Below are positions 48,085 to 59,534 of a stretch of DNA of 64,000 nucleotides, in pieces. The stretch is taken from assembly GCA_008933995.1 (NCBI GenBank), contig WARS01000007.1, positions 10,654,623 to 10,718,622 on the forward strand. Reading direction: 5' to 3'. How positions within the stretch are numbered: position 1 is the first letter of the stretch; each line of letters opens with the position of its first letter. The notes under the pieces were generated by a model. It saw nothing but the letters and a program-made list of their open reading frames with translations, searched no databases and was not told where the DNA came from. The position numbers were made by a program, and so were the translations under genes. This stretch comes from Datnioides undecimradiatus. Its lineage: Eukaryota > Chordata > Actinopteri > Lobotiformes > Datnioididae.

Positions 48085-50830
48085 GGTAAAACTAGGATAA
48101 TATTTCCCCTAACATACTTACTGCCTGGGTAAACATCCTCCAACAGATGTCCGAGCGTGGGCCTGATCAGAGGCGGTGGAGGGGAGGGCGGGTGGGTCTG
48201 AGGTGGGGAGGCGGGGCGGGTTAGCGAATCTCTCTGCTGTAACATACACAAAGGCTACAAATTGGAAGCCGATGTGTGGAGGGAGAAAGTTGAAAACATT
48301 CAGGTGTAGTTAGTAGGCGTTTAACTTATTGCATTGCAAGTTTACTCAGTTAGCCAGATGAAACTTCTACTGTTAATGTTCTCAAGATGGTTTGGTAGCA
48401 GGAGAAGACGAGCAGGACTGATACAGACTTGATTTAAGACTTTAATTTCCATATCAAGGATTCACGCTTATCAGCTTAATAGCGAGTAGCTCTGGGAAGG
48501 TAAAGTGTGGAGGACCTGCGTTCACAACCATATTTAATTTCAGCAAGGTGAAGCTAAAAACCTGTATTCAAAAGGACTGAGAAGCTGGCTCGTTTGGTGA
48601 AATACCTTGGAACCCCATCCCTCGGAGAGAATGAGGGAGGGAGCGAGGTTGGAGTTGAATGTGTCGCAAGAAATAAATAGTAGATTTTGATTAAGCGCAT
48701 TTCTGTGTACATGCGCGCATCAGAGACACATTACACGCCTGCATGAAGCAGACGCGGGCGAGAGCTTTGTACGCTACAAGCCTCCAAACGGCAGCGAAGA
48801 CATGAGAAAGCCAGTGCTACTCTCCTCGCGCCGCACAGCACCCACGCTTTCTCTCTCTCTCTTTCGTTAGATATGCCGCTTGCTGTGTGCTTTTATCTAC
48901 ATGCACCTAAGGGTGTGAAAACATGACAAGATTTTGTTAAGATTTGGCCCCAATTAAGCAGCCTCACATGCGTTTCCATTTTGCAATGGTTTCCTCTCTG
49001 CACCCTGAGGTGGGGTGAGGTGGAAGGTGGGGGTAGCTGTTTCGGTGTGTAATTATTTCGGTAATCCAAAGGAGCTCCACTGCTTTCTTGGTACGCTTTT
49101 CATATGGTGAGGACATGCAGCTATTAAACCAATCTCTCATGCCAAAACTCCTAAAATGCCCCCTATTTATGGACCAGGACCTTAAAATCTGGAAAGCTGT
49201 GAAATGTTTGGACAGAAAACACCTGGATGTCAATGGCTGCGAGCCTCTCTGCTTGTATCGGAGTTGATGCTCTTCTAAACTTGTGCGTTTGCCATCCCTT
49301 TGCCATCTTTTGTTCTATTTGTGTATGTGCCTGTCTCTGCTTGTGACTCAGCGTCTGTCAGTGTGCCTTTTTGTCTGTCAACTTATGCGTGGTGCTCGTG
49401 GGTCAGTGTGCGTGCGTGCTTGTGTGTGTGTGTCAACTCGTGTGTGTATCTGCGTGCCTCCGCTCCATTTTCATCCTTAGACAGCTCTCCATTCAGCCCC
49501 TGTAACATTCTTGCAGCCCAGGCAACAGAAGAGTTTGACTTCTCGAACTTTCTGATCAAAGCGAACGGGGGATGAAAGGAGGGAAATGGATAAACCCATT
49601 TATGAATATGCATCACCTCCCCTCTCCCTTACCCCCCTCTCACTACTTCAAACCCCCACACCCCACCCAAAACACTATAATACTAGCCCCTACTCCTCTA
49701 CACACACTCTCATAGCCTCCACCAGTAGGGGGCAAACATCCTTTTTAAAGCGCCCCCCCACCCACGCTTTAATCTGCATGTTCCAGCAACATGCGTACAC
49801 TTAGCTTTTAACATGTAAAAACAGTTTCCCAGGACACTTGCATACTGTATATTTCAGTGTTTCTTGTGGATGAGCAGAGTAAATGTGCCTCCAGGCTGTA
49901 GTACAATTAAGTACAGTGTGTTCACAGCACAGGAAGACATAGGCCATTTCTGTTAGTATTAATGTAGGTGATGTACATATGTATAAAAATGATGATTAAA
50001 GCAAAATCTGCACTATGTGCAGTAGAAAAATGAGAACTCCTTCTACTGATTTTAGTCCAAGATGGCTGCCTGTGGTGCTAGCTTTGGTTATATTTCATAA
50101 ATGGAATTTAAAAAGCGGTGATGGGGACTTGCTGACAACTGACACAGTCTACAGCTACTTTTAAATGAACCGAACTGAGTAATTTTGGGCAAAAAATTGG
50201 ATTTTGTTTAAATTTATTACCAAATTTTTGAGGAGTTTTTGCTTGTTTTACACTGATTTGTTGCCCTTTTTGTTGCTTTTTGCTGTCAGAGACAACAGCA
50301 TCTCTTGACTTTTCCCCACCCAGCTGCTCGTCTGTATGAAACGTTCCGCAGTCTGTACTGAAATCAATTATTCCTGCAATCACCTGCTCCCTTGAAGAAA
50401 TGCATATGACTGCAAAGAGGAGACATTTATAGTTTGATGTATACATTAATCATTTAATATCAGCGGAGTAAGATGCCTTGATCCTCAAAATTGTATTTTT
50501 TTTTCCTGTAACCACGCACAGCTTGTGTTAAAAGGTCATGGCTCATGTTAGTTCTGGTTTTGGGGTTATTTCTCAATCACCTGGCAATTTCTGTATTTTG
50601 ACTTGTATTTTGTGTTGAAGTTATGTCGGTTGCGCTCTTATCTCTTGAGTTATGTTAAAATGTTTGAATAATCATCAGTACGGGTAAACCAAACGGAGAG
50701 CAGAAGGTGTTATGACGTGTCCTCTTGTTATTGTGAAACTACCCGCTTGAGTGCAGTGAAATGATGCCTTTTTTCGGCATATTAAGAGGCGACAACATGA
50801 GAGAAGGTTTGCGACTGAGGAGGTCAGGTG
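48085..50830. other. Non-coding DNA, no gene recognised
   Basis: Mixed sequence with moderately GC-rich blocks (48700-48850, 49000-49240) and a C-rich stretch near 49630-49770. A good acceptor-like CTCTCTCTCTTTCGTTAG lies at about 48852-48870 without a convincing donor. No feature beyond this. Confidence 0.45.
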
Positions 50831-50833
50831 TGG

Positions 50834-51570
50834 CTAACAGCAGACAAGACTGTGGCCACTTCTTGAGGGAAAGGAGAGACACGGAGGTCAGGAGAAGTGC
50901 CAGGAAAAGTTGAGACTAACAGGCAAGAACGCTCTCACCTGAGGCAGAATAGGAGTAGAGTACACCAGACACTGAAGACCTGACAGGACAGAAGAGAGGC
51001 TGGGCATAGCTAAGAACATATGCGATGCTTGAGTGAGGGATTAAAAGAGACAAGAGGACTGGGAGGACGACTCGAGAGGTTAGGAGGAGGCTAACAACAA
51101 AAGTGATTGTGGTCAGAGGAGGGGAGCGAAGAAAGTACAGGAACACAGGCGATTCAATTATGGAGCAGAAGATAGTTTTACTGAAGGATACCGTCAGATG
51201 TGATTGGGACGGGACAGACAGTGGCAGAAGTGAGGAGCCAATGAGAGGAATGGGTAGACCTGGCAGAGGCTAACAGAAAAACATGATTATGGTCAAATAT
51301 GGGAGAGGAGGACTGGAAACAACGGGATGGGAGGTGTGGAGGTGAGTGGAGGAAATTAGGGGTTAGGAGAGACTATCAACGGACACGATTGTGATCAGTG
51401 TGTGCAGTGAGAGAGGAGCTGAGGAAAGGATAGGGCACAAGACAAAGGAAGATGGTGAGCAACCTAACACCATTATGGCCACTTGTGTGATTGAGGTCAG
51501 ACAAACGGAGGAGGTGCAAAGATTAGAGGAAATGAAAGGGGACCCATCAGACAGAGTCGATGCAATGCTT
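50834..51570 (+). repeat. Decayed minisatellite, unit about 80-105 bp
   Basis: CTAAC-type unit starts recur at 50834, 50916, about 51010, 51091, about 51188, 51270, 51373 and 51464, giving spacings of about 82, 94, 81, 97, 82, 103 and 91 bases. Most units begin CTAACA followed by a segment like ACACGATTGTGGTCA, and then become purine-rich (AGGAG, GACAGA). Divergence between units is high. The 129-codon minus-strand frame and the plus-strand frames inside it are not genes. Confidence 0.55.
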
Positions 51571-54150
51571 AAAGTCGTGACATGACAGGAGTCGTCGCAA
51601 CGATGAAGAGTGAAAGGAGAGGAGCGAGGAGAATACAGGAGGAGCTTGTTAATGTCTTTCGAAAATGAAATTGAATGTGGTGCTGTCGAACTAGTTGAAA
51701 TTGCCGATTTGCGACCGAAAACGACCCTGCGCAACAGATTTGCAAATGGCAAACATGGAAAACATCATTTTCTCAGGACACAAGTGTGGAAATTGCAGTC
51801 GTGGGTCCAATTTGGGACACATTTTACCAAAATAACCCCAAAACATTAGTAAATTGGATTTTTGTTTTTGCGCTCACGGCCAGGCCACTGTTGTTCGGTT
51901 GCTGTATATCATGTTCAGGTCTGCACCTGTCGTCCATGAGCAGTGGGAGGTGAAACGCAGCCATACTCATTTATTTCATGTTTGCTTCTTTAAAAAAAAA
52001 AAAAAACACAAAAAAAAACGCAGACTGAGGCCTGATATCACCACCCCTGTGTGTAGAAAATGTTCACAGCTCTGGGATCGTGCCACATTATTAATAATGC
52101 ACTACGTTAAAAATGAATGAGTTTTCCATCAATTGGATCAACATTAGGGCTCCTGCTTTATGATAATGACATGCAGATATCTTCATCCTTTTCAAGGTAT
52201 ATTTCAGAATCATTCAACACATATACATCTTTGAGTTAACTCATAGGCTCTGAGGGCTCTCCCACTGGCGCTGCCTGGCTGTAGGTGTGTGTTTGCGTAG
52301 CTTTGTCTCCATCCCATGTCTTTATCTACTCAAATGGGTGAAGCTGCTTTCTTTACATGTGTTTTACTGCTTATGTCCATCTCTTTCCATATCCATCCAC
52401 ATATTTGCTTCTTGGTGCATATGGAAGCTTGTCGTTAGGCGTGTGTGTGTGTATGTGCGTGCGTGCATGCATTCGTGCGTATGAGAGAGTGAGTGCCTCT
52501 CTCAGAGCCGGGGGCTTTTAATCTATTAAAGCCTGATCCTTAAACACTAATCAATGCACCCTTTTATATTTCCATTACAGTGCAGAGGGAAAGGGATAAA
52601 TAAAGCATGACAGTGGAGCTCAGTAGTGGCCACATAACACTGAAAAATCCCAATGTCTGTTCAAATGCACGAGACGAGCCTGGGCTTATTTGTGTCAAGA
52701 AACAGGTTGCAGTGCTGTTTTGGTAAATTTCCCTTCAAATACATTGTTTCCTTTTAAATTCCAGATATAGTTTATTGCAATTCCGCAGCTGACAGCGTCG
52801 AATTCCATGATGCTGGGAGCTATTTCCTTCATCAGTGGTGTGCTGTGTTCTTCCAGCTCACAATCAACCAAACTTCCACAATTTTGGTTATTCTGTAACT
52901 CATAATTCCAGAAAGTCCCTCTCTTAATTACACCGCAGTAGCCACATATGTCAGATGATGAACTGATCTTTAAAGTGAAGTTGGGTCCTTGCTGTCATAC
53001 TTTTGGGCATTGTTTCTAATAGCCATGATGATATTGCATGCACCACAGTTACTGCCACAATCGGGAAACATTTTGACAGCGCTATAATGAAGTCTGTCAG
53101 CGCAAGAGACGAGCAGGCAGGTGATTTAACAGTCTTGGTGTGAAGGGAGCCATGGTTTCCTTGGAAAGTTGGACGAAAGCTGCACTCTAAAGCTATTGAC
53201 GATGATGTGTTTGTCTGATTTTAAAGAAGTTAAAAGATTTAATGGAATATAACCCAAGTGCTGGATAAACTGTGACTTCTACAACTGGAACCATCTCCTC
53301 TATGTCTCCACAATTAAAAGCACGATGAATGATGAACACTTGACACCTCCCCCTGTCATTTAGTCAGATAATTGCCTGCTCTCGCATTAGTGCTTTCTGT
53401 GCTGGGTGCTCTCTTAGCAGCCTCATGTTGTTGGCCTCCCACAACTCTCTTTCTAGAATGTAGTGCTCCTTTGCTTGCGATGTTGCATCATATATTCCCT
53501 TTAGACCACGTTTAACTGGTGATATATGCACTGTAGCATTCAGTTGTCAAGTGAGAACACTTTCAAGCTGACAACACGCACTCCAGTTTTAGGGATGATT
53601 TACAGCAAATGATTGCAGTGCAACAGGAAGCCACAGCTGCCCCCCCCCCTTCCCATTTAAACCCACTAAACTGACAGTATTTGCCTCTTCTCAGAGCACA
53701 CTTTATTAGCTATGTCTGCTTGTGTACATATCCCTCAACCCCAATTAATTTAGTGTATTTAAGTGACAGATTTGCATTAGACTGTGCTAGCCTTTGGAGT
53801 ATACTTTATTAGTGTTGTCTGGGTAACCTGCACGAACACCGCACCACCCGCTGCCACCCGCACCCCCAACCCCACCCCCATCCCCTGCCACCCCAAACGT
53901 CCCCCACAGTTGCAACACGCACACATTCATTTCACTGCACTTAGCCAACAGTGTTTTCCTCGCAGGAGTGTACGTGTGTGTTTTTCCGCTCCACTGTGGT
54001 AGTTTATTAGCGATGTCTCCTTTGATAGTTAGTGTGCATGCTTGATTATGGCTGAAAGGGAGTGGGCTGGGCGCTGGGCCGGAGGAAGTCTGCCTAATGA
54101 TATTAACAACATCCTTTATTGGGTAGCTACTGCAGGGAGAGAGAGGAGAA
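51571..54150. other. Non-coding DNA, no gene recognised
   Basis: Contains A-rich runs at 51993-52018, C9 near 53641, a block at 52500-52620 ending in TTCCATTACAG that looks like complex non-repetitive DNA, and short chance frames. Nothing else is supported. Confidence 0.45.
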
Positions 54151-54154
54151 AGAC

Positions 54155-54240
54155 GGAGGGAGGGAGGGAGGGACAGGAGGGAGGGAGCGGGGGAATGAGT
54201 GAGGAGTTAGACAGAAAAAGGGAAATGGGGGGAGAGGAAA
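54155..54240 (+). repeat. GGGA-type purine tract
   Basis: GGAGGGAGGGAGGGAGGGA-type repeats and related purines, with G10 at about 54281-54290 and a C13 run near 54434-54446 just beyond. Confidence 0.85.
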
Positions 54241-54534
54241 ATTTACAGTGAATCAAAGAGACAGCGTTTGGAGGACAGCGGGGGGGGGGGTAACCTTGTC
54301 AGGGGATTTAGCCTGAAGAAAAATAAGAAAGAGGTCGATCGACAGTAGGCAGAGGGAAAATAAACAGAATAAAATTATGAGAAAGGCCGAATCTCTACAA
54401 AACTGACCCTGATCCAACGCCACGGTGGCAAACACCCCCCCCCCCCGTCTTAATATTTTACACAACTGTTCATCCCTCTGTGCCCCGTTAATAGAAACTT
54501 TGCAGCCGTAGCACAAATTGCCTAGCAACCCCCG

Positions 54535-54600
54535 TCTGGCTCCATCATGGAGGTCCACCGGGGGATTAGCTATGTGCAAATAATGGCTAAGTGTCTAACA
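54535..54600. promoter_or_regulatory. Candidate regulatory block with POU-like site
   Basis: GGATTA (bicoid/OTX-type core) followed by TATGTGCAAATAATGG, whose reverse strand reads ATTTGCACATA, an octamer-like POU site, at 54571-54586. Complex sequence next to poly-C/poly-G runs. Function is inferred. Confidence 0.22.
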
Positions 54601-54604
54601 GCTG

Positions 54605-57300
54605 GTCAGGAAAAAAAAACAAAAAAACAGAGGTACCTGGGAAAATACCTGTTGTGGTGCTGATTGCAGTCAAGTTTACCTCACTGACTGGTCAGAAAAG
54701 ATCTGAAAAGGTAGAATTCACAAGACGTGATTGGTTAGCAGCTGAATGTTCCATCCAGTTGTTTTTGGTTTTTTTTGTTCTTAATGTAATAGTGATTTTA
54801 ATTTATATATTATGAAGAAAGCAGATTGAACACCAACCTGAGATGAAATTACATAAATACTGTGTGACAGTAGAAGTGCGACTACCTGTAGCAAATCATG
54901 GATGGATTCTCTAGTGAACTCATATTCCCATGTGATCTCGCTAATTCACGACACAACACACCCACCTCACGACATGACACACTCCTTAAGACCTTTCCCT
55001 AAACCTTACCAACTAGTTTTTGGTAAACAGACAGCTGGTGGTGAACCTGACAACTGAATCTGAAAACAGGAGCACCTACAACTTGAACGGTGTCAGGCGT
55101 TTTAGGGTTGGTTGTTGGTCGTGCTGTTAGATGTTGATCTGAACACTGAGGTCTTCACCAGTCAATTTGGAAAAATAACAAAGTCTGTTCATTTATAAGG
55201 GGGGTGGGCATTTCAACCATGCACTATATCAGTGTCCAATAGGAGGACGTGATTTGTGTATTAAAGTAGCATTTGTGTGGGTTTGTAAATGATGACGTAA
55301 TTGCTATTTACATCACACTATCTACATTCATAACCTCTTACGGTAATTCTCTGCTTTAAGTATTGTGCTCATATCTGTTATTAACTCACAAACACGTGCA
55401 ACAACAACAACCAAACGTTCCAAACTTCTTTTCCCAATTTGTTCCTGCACATTCCTAATGTATTCAACTTTACAACAAAAGGGAGTCAAGATGAAAGGAG
55501 AGGCATCACCTACACTACGCCGTATGTGGCGCTACTTGCCAACACACATGCACGCATGTACACACCAGATCAATTGCAGCACACAAAAGACAGGGAGTGA
55601 ATGGAGAGGGATTATTTACATAACCGGTTTATGTTCCTTTGTGTTGCTGAAAGACATCGACAGACACAAAATGAGATAGAGGTATCTTTTATAAACTGGT
55701 ATTGTACGGTAGAGAGCGGCGAACACACACGCACACACCCCCACACACCCATATACACTTAGAGGGAAAATGCGCATTATTACTATACGGAGGCTAAAGA
55801 GAAAACTACTGAACGAGCACATAACAGAATAATCGGTCTGTGAGCCGCAGCGGGGACAAATTCGCAAAAGTAGTTTGGAATGATTTCATTTTATTTTGAA
55901 GCTGTAAAAGTGCTCTCATGCTTTCCGAGCCTTTGACAATAACGCAGTGCATAAGCATGTAGCCCCGCTGCAGTTTAAATCGCTGTTTTGTCGTTTTGTC
56001 ACACGTTTTTGTCTTTTTTTGTTTGTTTTGTTCGGGCATTTATCCTGCACACCTCGGCCATCAAGCATGCTGTGAGAACTAGATCAAATAAAACATAAAA
56101 TGAGCGTGGCGCAACAAAGTATAGCATCCTCATAGAGAAGCGCCATGAAAGCAAATGATGCAGGACATTTACACAAAATATGCCTTGCATCAGTTATTTA
56201 CTTTGAAGGCTATGAGCTGTCACTTACACATGATTAGCTTGCTGAGCATTCACTCAAGTACTGGTAAGGCTATCACATATGTATCATGTGAACTCCATTA
56301 GCATATTAGCCAGTAGCTAGGCTGTGTATATAATATCCATAAGGGTAATGTAGAAACACACAGATGACTTCACGTGCCTCACTGGCATCTTCAACCCAAG
56401 GGAAGAAAGACAGGCAATGTCAAGGTTTTCCAGTCCTTGTAAACATCACTATACCGCCGCATAGATTAAAGCATCATCCTCCATTAAAGCTGGCAGGTGC
56501 TGAATTATTCTTATATTTAACTCTACACAGCTTTGTAACTGACTCACTGACCGCTACGGGGCATGTGCTAATCATTGTTGGCCAACATGCCACACGCAGG
56601 GTCAGATTTGAGAGGTAGCCTGAGCCTCAAAGGATAATAATTTACTTTAGAGTCGAATCAAATACAAAACATAGCTGGCAGGCACACATTAAAACAGTGG
56701 GCTTGGGAAATGAAGCTGGCTTAAGTTAGCACATCAATTACATTCATGATTGTGTCTTTGCTTTGTTTGTCTGCACACACTCTTGAATTTTGATTTACAG
56801 ATTGATTATTATTTCATTTAATGCCTTTAAATCAATGTATTTTATGTATTTTTGCACTCATTTAAAAGACACTGCATAAAACAAAGGCCGAATTGAAAAC
56901 CCAGCGTGGATGGAAGAGCGCTTTGGGTCTTGGGACTTCTGTGAGTCACTTTTTAATAAAAAAAAAGAAAAATAATAATAATATTCATGACTCAGCTTTA
57001 GTCCTTTTTAGAGAAAACCATGCATGAAACGGCATATGTTCTACCCTGTCTAGCACAACCGTCAGCACTCACACAAACACACAGAGAATTGTCACACGCG
57101 CCCGTTCCCACTCGCGCGCGAACCCTCGCACACAGACAGTAAATGACAGTGTGTTGATTGTTAAGCAGCAGCAATCCTCATCTCCCACTAACACCCAGTG
57201 AAAGCTGTCACCTTGAGAAGCCTCGCTCTACACCAAAAAAATGTCAAGGCTGGCAATTTCCTCTATTTACCTTGGCGAGGTGCCTAAGATCCCTAACTCC
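54605..57300. other. Non-coding DNA, no gene recognised
   Basis: Only short chance frames. A CA-rich stretch lies near 55722-55755, and CGCGCGCGAACC-type CpG-containing words near 57110-57125. No feature supported. Confidence 0.45.
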
Positions 57301-57304
57301 TCCC

Positions 57305-57525
57305 AGATGCGCGTGTGTGTGTGTTTGTGTGCGTGCATGACCGTGTGCAGGCATGTTTATTTGTCTGTTTGCTGGCGTGTCAGTCTCTGCTCGAGTGTGC
57401 GTCTGAGTGTTTGTGTGTCTCTGCAACTCTGTGGCATTTTTGTTTATCTGCCTGAGTTCCTGTGTGTGTGTTTGCTTGGGTGTGCATGCGTGTGTGTGTG
57501 TGTGTGAGAGAGAGAGAGAACGAGA
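57305..57525. repeat. Imperfect (TG)n-rich tract ending in (GA)n
   Basis: GTGTGTGT and GCGTG words interleaved with CTG and TTTG, ending with TGTGTGTGTG and AGAGAGAGAGAG at about 57490-57520. Open frames across it are repeat artefacts. Confidence 0.85.
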
Positions 57526-57609
57526 CAGAGACAGATAAATAAACTCATTCTCTTGCACTGTGTCTCTCTGGAAGCAGTGTCAGCATCACTCTGCACCTGT
57601 GGCTAAGGA

Positions 57610-57680
57610 GACATCACACACACACACACGCACGCACACAGTCAACACTGCCTCTCTCATGAACACACACACACACATTT
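57610..57680. repeat. Imperfect (CA)n tract
   Basis: Two CA runs with GCAC interruptions. Confidence 0.8.
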
Positions 57681-58019
57681 TATGACACAACACACAACAA
57701 ACATATCCACAGGTGTGAACTAAATGCAGCGACGGCAGTGCAGCAATCCACACATCCTCAGTTTGCGAGACATCAGTGTAAACATACACACTTTGTCACA
57801 TATGGTACATGCAGACACGTGCGCGCACACACCACAGTGTCACATGCAATGACACGTACCGATGGAGCGACGCACGCATGCAAGTACGAACTGTGTCACC
57901 TACACACACCCACACCCACTAGTCTGTCAGAGTGAAGATATCATTTGTCTTTCCCCACAATCATCCCCAGGTGGAATGTGACTGCTCTCCATCTGTATGT
58001 GTGTGTGTGAGAGAATGTC

Positions 58020-58022
<3 letters not shown>

Positions 58023-58060
<38 letters not shown>
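58023..58060. repeat. (GA)n microsatellite
   Basis: Uninterrupted GA run of about nineteen units. Confidence 0.95.
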
Positions 58061-58062
<2 letters not shown>

Positions 58063-58168
58063 TGTCTCACCTATCTCTGACTCGGAGGCAGAGTTCTAAA
58101 TAGTCTCTTATCAGCAAGGATTAAAAAGTAGAATAGCCTCCCACACTTTAAATGACTTCAGCTTCCAT

Positions 58169-58170
<2 letters not shown>

Positions 58171-58209
<39 letters not shown>
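58171..58209. repeat. (GT)n microsatellite
   Basis: Uninterrupted GT run of about nineteen units. Confidence 0.95.
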
Positions 58210-58211
<2 letters not shown>

Positions 58212-58214
58212 AAT

Positions 58215-59337
58215 GTGAGTATTTCTCTATCTTTTTCTTTAATTGCATACCCCATATGTTTGGTTATACTATACTTTTGTGTGTTATAGTCTGTATGTGT
58301 GCTGTTCCTCTATCCCTTGGGTAGGTCTATATTCAGTGTGTTCAGTGCACTATGTGTATCTTAAAACACATATGTGATAAGAGCCTTTTACATACCTCCA
58401 ATGCATCTATCAAAATCTGTCCCAACACTGAGAAACTGGAATGTTTGAACATTTCCACCGTCCAGTGTAACCGGTTTAAAGGTCACCTTGGAGGTTGCAA
58501 CACCGACGTCCTCCAGCAAACCAACATTATCAATATGGACACAACCCTGGCAAAACCCAGAACCGGACGGAGCATGTAAACTGGCTGCCTGAAGCGCCAC
58601 AGTTCTGTGGCCAACAAATTGATGCCTGGTGGATAAAAACCCCTGGTCCAAACACCAGCTGAACACACCATCTGTTTCTGCGCGATCCCACTCATTAGGG
58701 ATACATCTATTTCATCTATTTTTATTTCCCTTGTCATTTCATGGGCAATGCCGTCATCCGACTACTTTTCACCGTCTTGTTAACTGTTGTCACGTAATTT
58801 CTGCGCTTGGGTTCAGGTCTACCCACTTCCTGTTGCTTTTTTTTTTTTTTAATCTGAGGTGAGGTGTTTTTATGTGGTTCCTTCTCAGTTTTGTGATTGC
58901 ACCTCCTTTCCTATTTTTACCCCCATCTTTAAAACCCCCCCCAAAAAAACAGTCAAATCAGCCTCTACTGATGTGGCACATTTAATCAAAGTGCTTGACA
59001 ACAACTAAAACAACACACCAGGTTTAACCCTGCTGCAAAATTACACCCAACAATCTCCAGGTGATTTCTGCCAATGTTGTGTTCATTATGGGGTTTTTTT
59101 TGTATGGAAGCCACATTCGAAAACCAGTGGAGCCATCAGCGGAGAGCCCAGAGGCGGCAGTCATGCTAGGCTTCTGCCATCTCTCCCTCCAGATGCTACC
59201 TTTACATGCTCCATCTGTGGCTTTATGATCGCTCCCCACATCACCTGCAGCGGTGCCATCGCTGACAGGCATGACCAGAACGAGGTTCATCTGCCCAATT
59301 TTAGTAGCATTATCATTGTTTGTTCACTGGACGTCCA

Positions 59338-59340
<3 letters not shown>
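58215..59340. other. Non-coding DNA with a possible decayed coding fragment
   Basis: The plus-strand text near 59190-59310 translates to a piece with a C-x2-C pair and later histidines, superficially like the terminal zinc finger of some fish LINE products, but with weak support. Other frames are chance. Confidence 0.3.

Positions 59341-59341
<1 letters not shown>

Positions 59342-59381
<40 letters not shown>
59342..59381. repeat. (TG)n microsatellite
   Basis: Uninterrupted TG run of about twenty units. Confidence 0.95.
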
Positions 59382-59382
<1 letters not shown>

Positions 59383-59508
59383 CTTTTTTGGCTTCAGAAC
59401 CTCAGTGTTGAGCTGGAGCGGCGCAAGATAATTGAAAATTCATAGTAAATCCATCATTAGGAGAGTCTGACGTTGAGACGCTGTATATGCGTGACAGCAG
59501 GCACATGC

Positions 59509-59534
59509 GTGTGTGTGTGTGTGTGTGTGTGTGA
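59509..59534. repeat. (GT)n microsatellite
   Basis: Uninterrupted GT run of about twelve units. Confidence 0.9.

Noticed and set aside
51363-51752. 129-codon minus-strand frame
   Set aside because: Lies inside the decayed minisatellite; Ser-rich and without any motif.
59190-59310. Possible LINE-type terminal zinc finger fragment on the plus strand
   Set aside because: Only one C-x2-C pair and loose histidine spacing; not enough to separate it from chance.
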